Origin: Thalassococcus sp. S3
GTDB taxonomy: Bacteria > Pseudomonadota > Alphaproteobacteria > Rhodobacterales > Rhodobacteraceae
Length of the DNA stretch: 64,000 nucleotides
NCBI RefSeq assembly: GCF_004216475.1
Contig: NZ_CP022303.1
Span: 124,001 to 188,000, forward strand
Reading direction: 5' to 3'
Positions 1 to 8,254 of the stretch are shown here, piece after piece. The notes beneath the pieces were generated by a model, which saw only the letters and a program-made list of their open reading frames with translations, was not told where the DNA came from and ran no database searches. Each line of letters starts with the position of its first letter. Position 1 is the stretch's first letter. Both the position numbers and the translations under genes were made by a program.

Positions 1-245
1 TGACCCCCGACAAGGCCACCCGCGCCAAATTCGCGGCCGAGGTTGGCACGGTTGGCCTCATCTGCCGGGAACGCTGCTTTGCCAACAGCCTCGTGATGCG
101 CCATGTCGGCGACCGGATGGTGATCTCCCCCCCTCTGGTCATCCAGCCCGACGAGATCGACATCCTCGTCTCCCGGGCCCGCGCGGCCCTTGACGAAACC
201 TACACCGCGCTCAAAGACCAGAATCTCCTCACCCCCGCCCACTAA
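1..245 (+). CDS. class III aminotransferase, C-terminal fragment
   Basis: Only the last 80 residues lie in the window, read in frame from base 3 to TAA at 243-245. The tail contains VGDRMVISPPLVI and then DEIDILVSRARAAL, a pattern typical of the C-terminal small domain of class III (omega-type) PLP aminotransferases such as putrescine- or beta-alanine-pyruvate transaminases. The PLP lysine is outside the window. It lies about 200 bp upstream of a spermidine/putrescine-type ABC operon on the same strand, so an amine brought in by that transporter is a reasonable guess for the substrate. The exact substrate cannot be read from this fragment. Confidence 0.8.
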   Translation, partial: TPDKATRAKFAAEVGTVGLICRERCFANSLVMRHVGDRMVISPPLVIQPDEIDILVSRARAALDETYTALKDQNLLTPAH

Positions 246-246
246 G

Positions 247-279
247 GCGAGGACAGCCCGCAAGGGCTGGACGAGCAGG
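247..279 (+). repeat. stem-loop repeat, copy 1 (CAGCCC-GCAA-GGGCTG)
   Basis: A 6-bp stem CAGCCC (254-259) and GGGCTG (264-269) closes a GCAA tetraloop just after the aminotransferase stop codon. The flanks resemble a second copy at 2836-2870: both read roughly ACAGCCCGCAnGGGCTGG followed by a GAGC-rich stretch. There is no clear T-tract, so an RNA-stabilising hairpin or a small dispersed repeat is as likely as a terminator. Confidence 0.5.
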
Positions 280-370
280 CCGGTTACACCGCAAATGCCC
301 CAAATCTGGTCGCTCCCCGCCCGGCAGGCCCGGCAATTCCACGCTCGAATTCCCTTAAACCGGGATGAGC

Positions 371-399
371 TTGCACCTCAAACGCCGTTTGTGCTTAGA
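371..399 (+). promoter_or_regulatory. candidate promoter with palindromic operator, ABC operon
   Basis: TTGCAC (371-376) and CTTAGA (394-399) are separated by 17 bp and could serve as -35 and -10 boxes for the ABC operon that begins at 453. The spacer holds a perfect 13-nt palindrome, CAAACG-C-CGTTTG (379-391), placed where a repressor would block RNA polymerase. The element is seen directly; its regulatory role is inferred. Confidence 0.45.
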
Positions 400-452
400 C
401 TCAACGCGGAACAAGGCAGATCAACTGCCACGAAGTCCAAGGGGAGCCTCGT

Positions 453-1553
453 TTGGCCGACACATCCACCTCCGGCGCGTTCGTCGAATTCGAACGCGTG
501 CAGAAGAGTTATGATGGCGAAACCCTCGTCGTCAAAGACCTCAACCTCGTCATGCCCAAGGGCGAGTTTCTGACCATGCTCGGCCCCTCCGGCTCCGGCA
601 AGACCACCTGCCTGATGATGCTCGCCGGGTTTGAGACAGCCACCCATGGCGATATCCGCCTCGACGGCGTGTCGATCAACAACATCCCGCCCCATAAACG
701 CGGTATCGGGATGGTGTTCCAGAACTACGCCCTCTTTCCGCATATGACCGTGGCTGAAAACCTCTCCTTCCCTCTGGAGGTCCGCAAAATGGGCCGGTCC
801 GAGCGCGAAGAGAAAGTCAAACGCGCCCTCGACATGGTCCAGATGGGTGATTTCGGCGGTCGTCGGCCCTCGCAACTCTCCGGTGGCCAGCAACAGCGTA
901 TCGCGCTGGCCCGTGCCCTCGTCTTCGAAGCCGATCTCGTTCTGATGGACGAACCCCTCGGCGCCCTCGACAAGCAATTGCGCGAACACATGCAATTTGA
1001 AATCAAGCACATCGCCGACAATCTCGGCATCACCGTCGTTTACGTCACCCACGACCAGACCGAGGCGCTGACCATGTCCGACCGGGTCGCGGTCTTCAAC
1101 GACGGTGTGATCCAGCAACTCGCCTCCCCCGATGCGCTCTATGAAGAGCCCGAGAACAGCTTCGTCGCCCAGTTCATCGGCGAAAACAATACGCTCGAAG
1201 GCGTGATCAAAGAGATCAAGCAAGGCGTCGCCCTGGTCCAGCTCGACGATGGAGAGCTTATTGACGCCAAACCCGTGAACGTCTCCAAACCCGGCGAACG
1301 CACCCGCGTCTCCATCCGTCCCGAACGGGTCGAGATGAACGCAGACCGGCTCGGCGCGGACGCCCATACGCTCAAGGCCGAAGTGCTGGAATTCATCTAT
1401 ATGGGCGATATCTTCCGCACCCGCCTGCGCGTCGCCGGCACCGACGATTTCATCATCAAGACACGCAACGCGCCCGATCAGGTGCGCCTCCAGCCCGGCC
1501 AGCAGATCGACATCGGCTGGCTGCCGCAGGATTGCCGGGCGCTCGATGCGTGA
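453..1553 (+). CDS. ABC transporter ATP-binding protein, PotA-like
   Basis: This is the cytoplasmic ATPase of a spermidine/putrescine-type uptake system. Walker A GPSGSGKTT lies near residues 44-52, the Q-loop glutamine near 90, the signature LSGGQQQR near 142-149, and Walker B VLMDEPLGALD near 163-173. A C-terminal TOBE-like region follows from about residue 240. The 366-aa length is normal for PotA. The start is a TTG preceded by AGGGGAG, with no better in-frame ATG upstream of the first beta strand. It is the first gene of an ATPase, binding protein, permease, permease operon. The family is certain; the substrate (polyamine, other amine or amino-acid derivative) is inferred from family and neighbours. 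Confidence 0.93.
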   Translation: MADTSTSGAFVEFERVQKSYDGETLVVKDLNLVMPKGEFLTMLGPSGSGKTTCLMMLAGFETATHGDIRLDGVSINNIPPHKRGIGMVFQNYALFPHMTVAENLSFPLEVRKMGRSEREEKVKRALDMVQMGDFGGRRPSQLSGGQQQRIALARALVFEADLVLMDEPLGALDKQLREHMQFEIKHIADNLGITVVYVTHDQTEALTMSDRVAVFNDGVIQQLASPDALYEEPENSFVAQFIGENNTLEGVIKEIKQGVALVQLDDGELIDAKPVNVSKPGERTRVSIRPERVEMNADRLGADAHTLKAEVLEFIYMGDIFRTRLRVAGTDDFIIKTRNAPDQVRLQPGQQIDIGWLPQDCRALDA

Positions 1554-1571
1554 TCGCCCGACCTCTTCATG

Positions 1572-1617
1572 CCGTCAGACCTTTGCAGGGCCACATGCGC
1601 GTCCTGCCGGCTGACGG
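1572..1617 (+). other. nested stem-loop between the ATPase and binding-protein genes
   Basis: CCGTCAG (1572-1578) pairs with CTGACGG (1611-1617), and inside it GCAGG pairs with CCTGC. A second short hairpin, GGTCC-CAAC-GGACC (1652-1665), precedes the ribosome-binding site of the binding-protein gene. Together they fill most of the 142-bp gap. They may mark a processing site or a partial terminator that separates expression of the ATPase from that of the binding protein. Confidence 0.4.
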
Positions 1618-1695
1618 ATCCAGGGGCGGCACCAAGACCGCCCGGCAAAAAGGTCCCAACGGACCCCCTTCATCAAAAACGGGAGACCCAGAAAG

Positions 1696-2799
1696 ATGAA
1701 CCTCACAAAGACCCTGCTTGCCACTTCGGCCCTCACTCTGGCCGCCGGCATGACAAGCGCCGAGGAGATGGCCAGCGAAATGACGATCGTCAGCTGGGGC
1801 GGCGCCTACTCCGCCTCCCAGCAGAACGCCTATCACGACCCCTATATGGAAATGACCGGCGTCCAGATCATCAACGATGAAAGCTCCGCCGAAGCGGTGG
1901 CCAAACTGCGCGCCATGAACGAGGCCGGCAACGTCACCTGGGACGTGGTCGACGTCGTGGCCGCCGACGCGATCCGCCTTTGCGACGAAGGCCTCGCGAT
2001 GGAGATCGACTTTGACGAGCAACTGGCCCCGGCCCCCGACGGCACACCCGCGACCGAGGATTTCGGTGATCTGATCGTGTCCGACTGCTTCATCCCTCAG
2101 ATCGTCTATTCCACCACCTTCGGCTACCGCACCGATCTGGTCGGTGACACGCCGCCCTCCACCGTCTGCGACGTCTTCGACACCGAAGCCTATCCCGGCA
2201 AGCGCAGCCTCGAACGTCGCCCCATCGCCAACATGGAATGGGCGCTGATCTGCGACGGCGTGGGCATCGACGAGGTTTATGACGTGCTCGAAACCGAAGA
2301 GGGTCAGGAACGTGCCCTCGCCAAGCTCGACACCATCAAGGACGACGTGATCTGGTGGACCGCCGGCGCCGACACGCCCCAGCTTCTGGCCGATGGCGAG
2401 GTCGTGATGGGCTCCACCTACAACGGACGCCTCTTTTCAGTGATCGAGGAGCAGGACCAGCCCGTCGCCATGCTCTGGGACTGGCAGATGTTCGATCTGG
2501 ACGGCTGGATCATCCCCACCGGTCTCAGCCCCGAACGTCAGGCCCGTGCGCTTGACTACGTCTATTTCGCCACCGACACCCAGCGTCTCGCGGATCAGGC
2601 GAAATACATCTCCTACGGCCCCGCGCGCCAATCCTCCGCGCCTCTGGTGGGTCAGCACGCGACCCTCGGCATCGACATGGCGCCGCACATGCCGACCGAT
2701 CCGGCCAATGCCGAGAACACGTTCCTCTTCAACTACGAGTTCTGGGCCGACTATCGCGACGACATCGACGCGAAATTCCAGGCCTGGCTCGCCCAATAA
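1696..2799 (+). CDS. ABC transporter substrate-binding protein, PotD-like
   Basis: This is a periplasmic solute-binding protein of the bacterial extracellular binding protein family used by spermidine/putrescine-type importers. The start MNLTKTLLATSALTLAAGM gives a clean signal peptide with likely cleavage after TSA near residue 22. The mature protein begins with MTIVSWGGAYSASQQ, a common opening of PotD/PotF-like proteins. The 367-aa length is normal. A GGGAGACC ribosome-binding site precedes the ATG. It sits between the ATPase and permease genes and is followed by strong hairpins, as is usual for binding proteins made in excess. The ligand is not deducible by eye. Confidence 0.92.
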   Translation: MNLTKTLLATSALTLAAGMTSAEEMASEMTIVSWGGAYSASQQNAYHDPYMEMTGVQIINDESSAEAVAKLRAMNEAGNVTWDVVDVVAADAIRLCDEGLAMEIDFDEQLAPAPDGTPATEDFGDLIVSDCFIPQIVYSTTFGYRTDLVGDTPPSTVCDVFDTEAYPGKRSLERRPIANMEWALICDGVGIDEVYDVLETEEGQERALAKLDTIKDDVIWWTAGADTPQLLADGEVVMGSTYNGRLFSVIEEQDQPVAMLWDWQMFDLDGWIIPTGLSPERQARALDYVYFATDTQRLADQAKYISYGPARQSSAPLVGQHATLGIDMAPHMPTDPANAENTFLFNYEFWADYRDDIDAKFQAWLAQ

Positions 2800-2807
2800 C
2801 CCCTCCT

Positions 2808-2859
2808 GCGGGCGGCGTCAGCCGCCCGCACCCGCCGCGACAACAGCCCGCACGGGCTG
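2808..2859 (+). terminator. double hairpin after the binding-protein gene (attenuator-like)
   Basis: A perfect 9-bp stem, GCGGGCGGC (2808-2816) with GCCGCCCGC (2821-2829), closes a GTCA loop. A second stem CAGCCCG (2844-2850) and CGGGCTG (2853-2859) resembles the repeat at 247-279. No T-tract follows, and the permease start is only 31 bp further on. A partial terminator or mRNA 3'-end protector that lowers permease expression relative to the binding protein is the likeliest role. Confidence 0.6.
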
Positions 2860-2889
2860 GCGGAGCGGCCCCCCTCAAGAGACACCGAC

Positions 2890-4476
2890 ATGAGCGACAC
2901 CGCAGCCGGCCCCGCCCCCGTCACCCGTCCCCAAAGCGCCTCCGCGGCGACAGATGGCCCCATGCTCGCTGCCGACGGCACCCCGCTCAAGCGCAGCCTC
3001 GCCCGTGCGCTCCGGATGCAGAAGATCCGCGCCCTGATGCTCATCGCACCGCTCCTGATCTTCGTCCTCGTCACCTTCATCGCGCCCATCGCCGACATGC
3101 TCTTCCGCTCGGTCGAAAACCAGATCGTTCAGGAAACCCTCCCCGAAACCGTCGTCGCCCTCTCCGACTGGGACGCCACCTCTGACACACCCCCCTCCGA
3201 GCCCGTGTTCGAGGCGCTCTACATCGACATCTTCCTTGCGCAGGAGCAAAAGCTTCACACCCGCCTCGGCACCCGCCTCAACTACGAACAGACCGGCGCC
3301 TCCTCCCTCTTCCGCAAATCCGGTCGCCGGGTCGCCCGCTTCGACACCGACATCTACACCGACCAGATCACCGCCGCCTCTCCGGCCCTCTCCGAACCCT
3401 CCGCCTGGGTCCAGATGCTGGACGACCCCGCCACCCGCGACGCCCTGCCCCTGACCTCCCGCACCTGGGACCGCTGGTCCGCCTACCTCTTGGCCCAGGA
3501 CGACGACCCCGCCTCCGAAGACGTCGAGGATTTCCTCTTCACCACCCTCTACATCGACCTGCGCAACGGCGCCCAGCCCCCCGACCCGCGCCTCTCCAGC
3601 CTCGATGTCTCCGGTTTTGAAACCGTCTCCCTCACCGCCTCCTTCGAAGACGTCGACGAAGACTGGCTCGACCCAAGGATGTGGCGCACCCTCCAGATCT
3701 ATTCGCCCGCCTACACGTCCGGCTATTTCCTGAACTCCGTCGACATGCAGAAAAGCATCGATGGCCCCGAATTCCGCCCCCAGGGCCAGCAGATCTACCT
3801 GATGCTCTTCCAGCGTACGCTCATCATGTCGCTGATCATCACGGTCTCCTGCATCCTCCTCGGCTACCCCGTCGCGTGGCTCCTCGCCAACCTGCCCATG
3901 CGCACCGCGAACCTCCTGATGATCCTCGTCCTCCTTCCGTTCTGGACGTCCCTGCTCGTGCGGACCTCCGCCTGGAAAGTCATGCTCCAGCAGCAGGGCG
4001 TGATCAACGATGTCCTCGTCTGGCTCGGTCTCGTCGACGATGCCGCCCGACTGATCATGATCAACAACCAGCTCGGCACCATCATCGCGATGACGCATAT
4101 CCTTCTGCCCTTCATGATCCTTCCGCTCTATTCCGTGATGCAGACCATCCCACCCAGCTATCTGCGTGCCGCCAAATCCCTCGGCGCGACCAACTGGACC
4201 GCCTTCTGGCGGGTCTACTTCCCCCAATCCGTGCCCGGGATCGGCGCTGGGTCCATCCTCGTCTTCATCCTCGCCATCGGCTATTACATCACGCCCGAGA
4301 TCGTGGGCGGCACCACCGGCACCTTCATCTCCAACCGCATCGCCTACCACATCTCCACGTCGCTGAATTGGGGCCTTGCCGCCGCCTTGGGCGCGATCCT
4401 CCTTGGCGTCGTCCTGCTCCTTTACTGGTGCTATGACCGCATCGTCGGCATCGACAACGTGAAGCTGGGAGGCTGA
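2890..4476 (+). CDS. ABC transporter permease, PotB-like, with large periplasmic insert
   Basis: The 528-aa protein has one N-terminal membrane helix (about residues 47-72), then about 230 residues of mainly hydrophilic sequence, then a cluster of helices from about residue 305 to the end. The permease EAA loop is visible as RAAKSLGATNWTAFW near residue 425. Ordinary PotB proteins have about 285 residues, so the segment between helices 1 and 2 is a true insertion, predicted to lie in the periplasm. It contains many Asp and Glu residues (for example EDVDEDW). The next permease starts 3 bp downstream. Membership in the binding-protein-dependent permease family is secure; the role of the insert is unknown. 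Confidence 0.9.
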   Translation: MSDTAAGPAPVTRPQSASAATDGPMLAADGTPLKRSLARALRMQKIRALMLIAPLLIFVLVTFIAPIADMLFRSVENQIVQETLPETVVALSDWDATSDTPPSEPVFEALYIDIFLAQEQKLHTRLGTRLNYEQTGASSLFRKSGRRVARFDTDIYTDQITAASPALSEPSAWVQMLDDPATRDALPLTSRTWDRWSAYLLAQDDDPASEDVEDFLFTTLYIDLRNGAQPPDPRLSSLDVSGFETVSLTASFEDVDEDWLDPRMWRTLQIYSPAYTSGYFLNSVDMQKSIDGPEFRPQGQQIYLMLFQRTLIMSLIITVSCILLGYPVAWLLANLPMRTANLLMILVLLPFWTSLLVRTSAWKVMLQQQGVINDVLVWLGLVDDAARLIMINNQLGTIIAMTHILLPFMILPLYSVMQTIPPSYLRAAKSLGATNWTAFWRVYFPQSVPGIGAGSILVFILAIGYYITPEIVGGTTGTFISNRIAYHISTSLNWGLAAALGAILLGVVLLLYWCYDRIVGIDNVKLGG

Positions 4477-4479
4477 TCC

Positions 4480-5655
4480 ATGACTGTCCTCACCCAGATC
4501 CAGCCGACACCGCCGCGCTTCTTTGTTGCCTGTGTCGCCGCCGCGGGCACCTGCCTTGGCCTCCTTGTCGGCACCGCTCAGGGCAGCGCCTTTGTCGGCG
4601 CTCTGACCGGGGCCGTCATCCTCGCCGCCAGCGCCTTCATCTCCACGCGCCTGGGCAACGAACGGCTTGCCCGGCTTGCGCTTGTCGCCATCTTCCTCGT
4701 TGCCGGCTATGCGCTGGGCGCCCTTCCCGGCGCCATCATCGGCGCCGCGGCGGGTCTCTTCTTCGGCTGGTTCACCTTCTGGCTGGCCGAAGGCCGCTAC
4801 CGTGCCAAACTTCCGCCCTACCTCACCCCCGGCCAGGTGCTCTGGCACTACGCCTTTCGCGTGCTCTGTGGCGCGATCCTCGTCTTTCTGATCACCCCGA
4901 TCCTCGTGGTGATGCCGCTCAGTTTCAACGCCCAGAACTTCTTCACCTTCACGCCCGAAATGCTCCGCTTCGACCCGGCTGGCTATTCGCTGAAACATTA
5001 CGAGGACTTCTTCACCAATTCAGACTGGCAGAACGCCCTGCGCAATTCTCTCCAGATCGCGCCCGTTGCCACGCTCCTGTCGGTCGCCTTCGGCACTTTG
5101 GCCGCCATCGGCCTCAGCCAGCCCCATGTGCCCTTCCGTCAGGCCATCATGGCGATCCTCATCTCCCCGATGATCGTGCCCCTGATCATCTCGGCTGCCG
5201 GCATGTACTTCTTCTACAGCCGCATCGGCCTTCAGGGCACCTATCTCGGCGTCGTGCTCGCCCATGCGGCCCTCGGTATCCCCTTCGTCATCATCACCGT
5301 AACCGCGACGCTCGTGGGCTTCGACCGCTCGCTTACCCGCGCCGCTGCCAATATGGGCGCCGGGCCCGTCACCACCTTCTTTCGCGTCCAGATGCCCCTG
5401 ATCCTTCCGGGTGTGATCTCCGGCGGCCTCTTCGCCTTCATCACCTCCTTTGACGAGGTTGTCGTCGTCCTCTTCGTCGGCTCCGCCGGCCAAAAGACAC
5501 TCCCCTGGCAAATGTTCACCGGCCTGCGCGAACAGATCAGCCCCACGATCCTCGCCGTCGCGACGATCCTCGTTGTCATCTCCATCGCGCTCCTCACGGT
5601 CGTCGAACTCCTCCGCCGCCGCTCCGAACGCCTGCGCGGCATGTCCCCCGGGTAA
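4480..5655 (+). CDS. ABC transporter permease, PotC-like, with N-terminal membrane extension
   Basis: The 391-aa protein ends in a standard PotC-like permease domain with the EAA loop RAAANMGAGPVTTFFRVQMP near residues 288-307. Before it lie about 125 extra residues with several Gly/Ala-rich hydrophobic stretches (such as GYALGALPGAIIGAAAGLFF). Usual PotC length is about 265-280 aa. It follows the PotB-like gene after 3 bp and is the last gene of the importer operon. The extension may interact with the matching insert in its partner permease; this is inference. Confidence 0.9.
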   Translation: MTVLTQIQPTPPRFFVACVAAAGTCLGLLVGTAQGSAFVGALTGAVILAASAFISTRLGNERLARLALVAIFLVAGYALGALPGAIIGAAAGLFFGWFTFWLAEGRYRAKLPPYLTPGQVLWHYAFRVLCGAILVFLITPILVVMPLSFNAQNFFTFTPEMLRFDPAGYSLKHYEDFFTNSDWQNALRNSLQIAPVATLLSVAFGTLAAIGLSQPHVPFRQAIMAILISPMIVPLIISAAGMYFFYSRIGLQGTYLGVVLAHAALGIPFVIITVTATLVGFDRSLTRAAANMGAGPVTTFFRVQMPLILPGVISGGLFAFITSFDEVVVVLFVGSAGQKTLPWQMFTGLREQISPTILAVATILVVISIALLTVVELLRRRSERLRGMSPG

Positions 5656-5676
5656 TGTAAGAAAACCCGTCCAGTA

Positions 5677-5790
5677 CTTCTTTGGGTCAAAAATATCCCA
5701 GGGGTGTCGCCATTGGATGCGCCATTGGTCCGAGCGACAGTGGCGACGGGGCTAGCCCCCCAGTCGGTCGACGCGCCACGCGCGGCGAAA
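5677..5790 (+). repeat. interspersed intergenic repeat, copy 1
   Basis: The core CTTTGGGTCAAAAATAT starts near 5680, within a slightly longer conserved head beginning at 5677. A tail follows with hairpins: GTCGCCA (5706-5712) pairs with TGGCGAC (5741-5747), and GGGGCTAGCCCC (5748-5759) is self-complementary. GCCATTGG is present twice (5709-5716 and 5721-5728). It fills the gap between two convergent genes. The same core occurs near 25.7, 29.3, 32.2, 32.4 and 62.3 kb. Confidence 0.7.
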
Positions 5791-5792
5791 CC

Positions 5793-6515
5793 CTATCCCC
5801 GCCGCCGTTCCAAAGCGCCGATCAACCGACACCCCAACGTGTCATCCAGCGCGTCGACCAGCTCCTCCACCGTCTCGGCCGAGGCATAGGTTCCGCCCGT
5901 CCGATCCGCCAGACAGCGTGCCACGGTGGTGCCGTTGCGATACTCCGCCTCTCCGGCCTCGCCCCAGCTGAAATGCTCCCCGCGTACCTTGAAGCCGATG
6001 ACATGTACCGTCAGGTCATAGGCGTCCGCCGCCAGTTCTGCCGCCAATTGACAGGGCGCACCGCCGCAGGTCTCCTTTCCGTCCGTCACCAGCACGATGG
6101 CGCCCGGCTCCGCCCGGAATTCCAGCGCCTCCGCTGCCTGCATGACCGCGGCCGTCAGCGGGGTGTCGCCCGCAGGCTCCAGCGCATCCACTTCCGACAC
6201 GATCCGCTCCGCCGCATCCGGCTCTGGCAGAAATCTCAGGTCGATATTGCTGCAGGCATCCCGTGCTCCCGGTCCGTAGACAATCAGGCCCAGATTTCGG
6301 AACGGCGCGATCCGTGGCATCGCCTCCCGCACCGCCCGGCGGGCTTCGAAGATCCGGGGTGTGTCGAGCAGATTGAACCCCATCTCCGACATCGACCCCG
6401 ACCCGTCAAAGACCACCATCGCATCCTGCGTGCAATCGTCCGAGGCCTGCGCCATCTCTCCCGCCGCCAGCGCCAAGGCCAGCGCCGCCGCCGATATCCT
6501 GCCTGACCGTCTCAT
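5793..6515 (-). CDS. secreted von Willebrand factor A (VWA) domain protein
   Basis: The product of about 240 aa starts with a signal peptide (MRRSGRISAAALALALA, cleavage near AQA) and is then almost entirely one VWA domain. The metal-binding MIDAS residues are visible: DGSGSMS near the start of the mature protein, a Thr in GDTPLTAA, and an Asp in VTDGKETCGG. Several cysteines suggest disulfides in the periplasm. The ATG at 6515 has a GGAAGGG ribosome-binding site six bases upstream, while the in-frame ATG at 6548 has none. It is a single gene, convergent with the ABC operon. The binding partner is unknown. Confidence 0.82.
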   Translation of the reverse strand: MRRSGRISAAALALALAAGEMAQASDDCTQDAMVVFDGSGSMSEMGFNLLDTPRIFEARRAVREAMPRIAPFRNLGLIVYGPGARDACSNIDLRFLPEPDAAERIVSEVDALEPAGDTPLTAAVMQAAEALEFRAEPGAIVLVTDGKETCGGAPCQLAAELAADAYDLTVHVIGFKVRGEHFSWGEAGEAEYRNGTTVARCLADRTGGTYASAETVEELVDALDDTLGCRLIGALERRRG

Positions 6516-6682
6516 GTCGCGCGCCCTTCCAATCCGACCAGATGGCATATCGTGACAGGCGGGGGGCCGTCTGTCTATTCGACCTCCGTCGCGACGCGTC
6601 TTGCGGTCCTCTCCTGCGGCATATTCGCCGAAATTAACTGCTTTTCAGGTCTCCAGTGCCAATCTGACCCGTCCAAAAGCGA

Positions 6683-6790
6683 TTTCGTACGAAAATCCGT
6701 ACAAACCGCCCAATATTGCCCGAAAAGCCGGAAGGGCCTTCATTTCAAAAGGCCCGTTTCGTACGACATCCCGTACGAACCACCCAAATT
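6683..6790. repeat. two direct copies of a TTTCGTACGA element in the 6516-6859 gap
   Basis: This 344-bp gap holds no gene. It contains two copies of a ~30-bp sequence beginning TTTCGTACGA at 6683 and 6757, with about 25 of 30 positions identical by eye. Each has a second CGTAC half-site (CCGTACAAACC and CCGTACGAACC) 15 bases later. Between them GGGCCTT (6734-6740) pairs with AAGGCCC (6749-6755). The arrangement resembles paired operator sites around a small hairpin. Candidate target genes are the VWA gene on the minus strand, whose start lies just to the left. Confidence 0.5.
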
Positions 6791-6859
6791 ACAATGTCCG
6801 GGGCCGCGCGAACACGCCCCGGCTCTTCATGTTCGTCCGGTTAACAGACCGTACGCTTC

Positions 6860-8191
6860 TCAGCGCAACTGCTTCAGGAGGTTCAGCGACGCATACCCGT
6901 CCGGCATCAATCCGTTCGCACTTTGAAACGCGCGCACCGCGTTGATCGTCTTGGGTCCGATCCGCCCGTCGACGCCCTGGGTGTCGAACCCCGCGCGCGT
7001 CAGCCGGGTCTGCATCTCCTTGCGCTCCGAAAAGGTCAGCGCCCTGTCCCCGCGGGGCCAGTCGCTCTGAATGGGTGGTCCCCCGGTGATCCGGTCGCTC
7101 AGATGCCCGACCCCGATCACATAGGCATCCGCCGTATTATAGCGCTCGATCACGGCGAAATTCTTGAAGATCAGGAACGCCGCACCGTCCCCTCCCGCCG
7201 GCAGCAGGACCGAAGCCGACCCGTGATCCGGCACCGCGCGCCCGCCCATATCCGTCACGCCCAACCGCGCCCAGTCGCTGGGCATTTTCTTGGTCTCCCG
7301 GTTCGCGAGCCGATAGTCAAACCCAGAGGGCAGGCGCACCTCCACCCCCCAGGGCTGGCCTTTGATCCAACCGAAATTTTTCAGATAGGCCGCGGTGGAG
7401 GCCAGCGCATCCGTGGGATCGTCCGACCAGATATCGCGGCGCCCATCCCCTGTGAAATCAACGGCATAGCTGAGAAACGAGGTCGGCATGAATTGCGTGT
7501 GCCCCATCGCCCCGGCCCAGCTCCCGGTCATGTTGTCCGGCGTGGTGTCGCCGTTTTGCAGGATCCTCAGCGCCGCGATGAGCTGCTCTTCAAAGAAGGC
7601 CCCACGCCGCCCGTCAAAGGCCAGCGTCGCCATCGCCTCGATGATCGGCGTGCTGCCCCGGACCGCGCCATAGGCACTCTCCAGACCCCAGATCGCGACG
7701 ACCACGTCCTTGTCCACGCCATAGCGCGCCTCGATCGCGTCGAGTGTGCGGCCATGCTCTCTCAGGGCGGCCTTTCCGTTTCTCACTCTCGTGTCGGACA
7801 CCGCGCTGTCGAGGTAATCCCAAAGCGTCTTGGTAAACTCGGACTGGTTGCGATCTCTCTTGATGATGTCGGCGTCGTAGCGCACGCTCCGGAACGCGCG
7901 GTCCAGTACCGCGCGTTCAATGCCCTGAGCCATCGCCCGCCGTTTGAACGCGCCGATCCAGTTCTGAAACCTCTGATTTTTCTGGGAAATCTCAGCGACG
8001 GGTTGGCCGGTAATCAATTCCGGACGCAGGTTCGGACGGATCGATCGGGTCACCTCGGCCTCAGCCAGCGTAACATTCGCAGATGCCGCCGGCACGCGCA
8101 TCTCAGGACGCAAGGAGGATGTCACCGCGCCTGCTTCCGCGGCAAACCCGGCAAGAACCGTGATGCCCACGGCCAGGGAAAGACTGTGCAT
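6860..8191 (-). CDS. lytic murein transglycosylase (MltB family) with peptidoglycan-binding domain
   Basis: This enzyme cleaves peptidoglycan glycan strands, forming 1,6-anhydro-muramic ends, in the periplasm. A signal sequence (MHSLSLAVGITVLAGFAA) is followed by an SLT_2/MltB-type domain in which GLESAYG carries the expected catalytic Glu, with MGHTQFMPTSFL downstream as in MltB. The last 60 residues form a PG_binding_1 domain (VDGRIGPKTINAVRAFQ). The ATG at 8191 is preceded by TGAGG; a TTG at 8206 is a weaker alternative. It follows the WYL regulator gene on the same strand after about 60 bp but is probably independent in function. Confidence 0.9.
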   Translation of the reverse strand: MHSLSLAVGITVLAGFAAEAGAVTSSLRPEMRVPAASANVTLAEAEVTRSIRPNLRPELITGQPVAEISQKNQRFQNWIGAFKRRAMAQGIERAVLDRAFRSVRYDADIIKRDRNQSEFTKTLWDYLDSAVSDTRVRNGKAALREHGRTLDAIEARYGVDKDVVVAIWGLESAYGAVRGSTPIIEAMATLAFDGRRGAFFEEQLIAALRILQNGDTTPDNMTGSWAGAMGHTQFMPTSFLSYAVDFTGDGRRDIWSDDPTDALASTAAYLKNFGWIKGQPWGVEVRLPSGFDYRLANRETKKMPSDWARLGVTDMGGRAVPDHGSASVLLPAGGDGAAFLIFKNFAVIERYNTADAYVIGVGHLSDRITGGPPIQSDWPRGDRALTFSERKEMQTRLTRAGFDTQGVDGRIGPKTINAVRAFQSANGLMPDGYASLNLLKQLR

Positions 8192-8254
8192 TTTTTTGTG
8201 CCTCAATGTCTGCTCAGGCAGATCATACCCAAAATCGCCTTATTTCAAAAGCAA

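Noticed and set aside
2875..4998. 707-codon open frame on the minus strand
   Set aside because: It lies fully opposite the two permease genes, is dominated by Gly, Glu and Asp from GC-rich antisense codons, and shows no domain.
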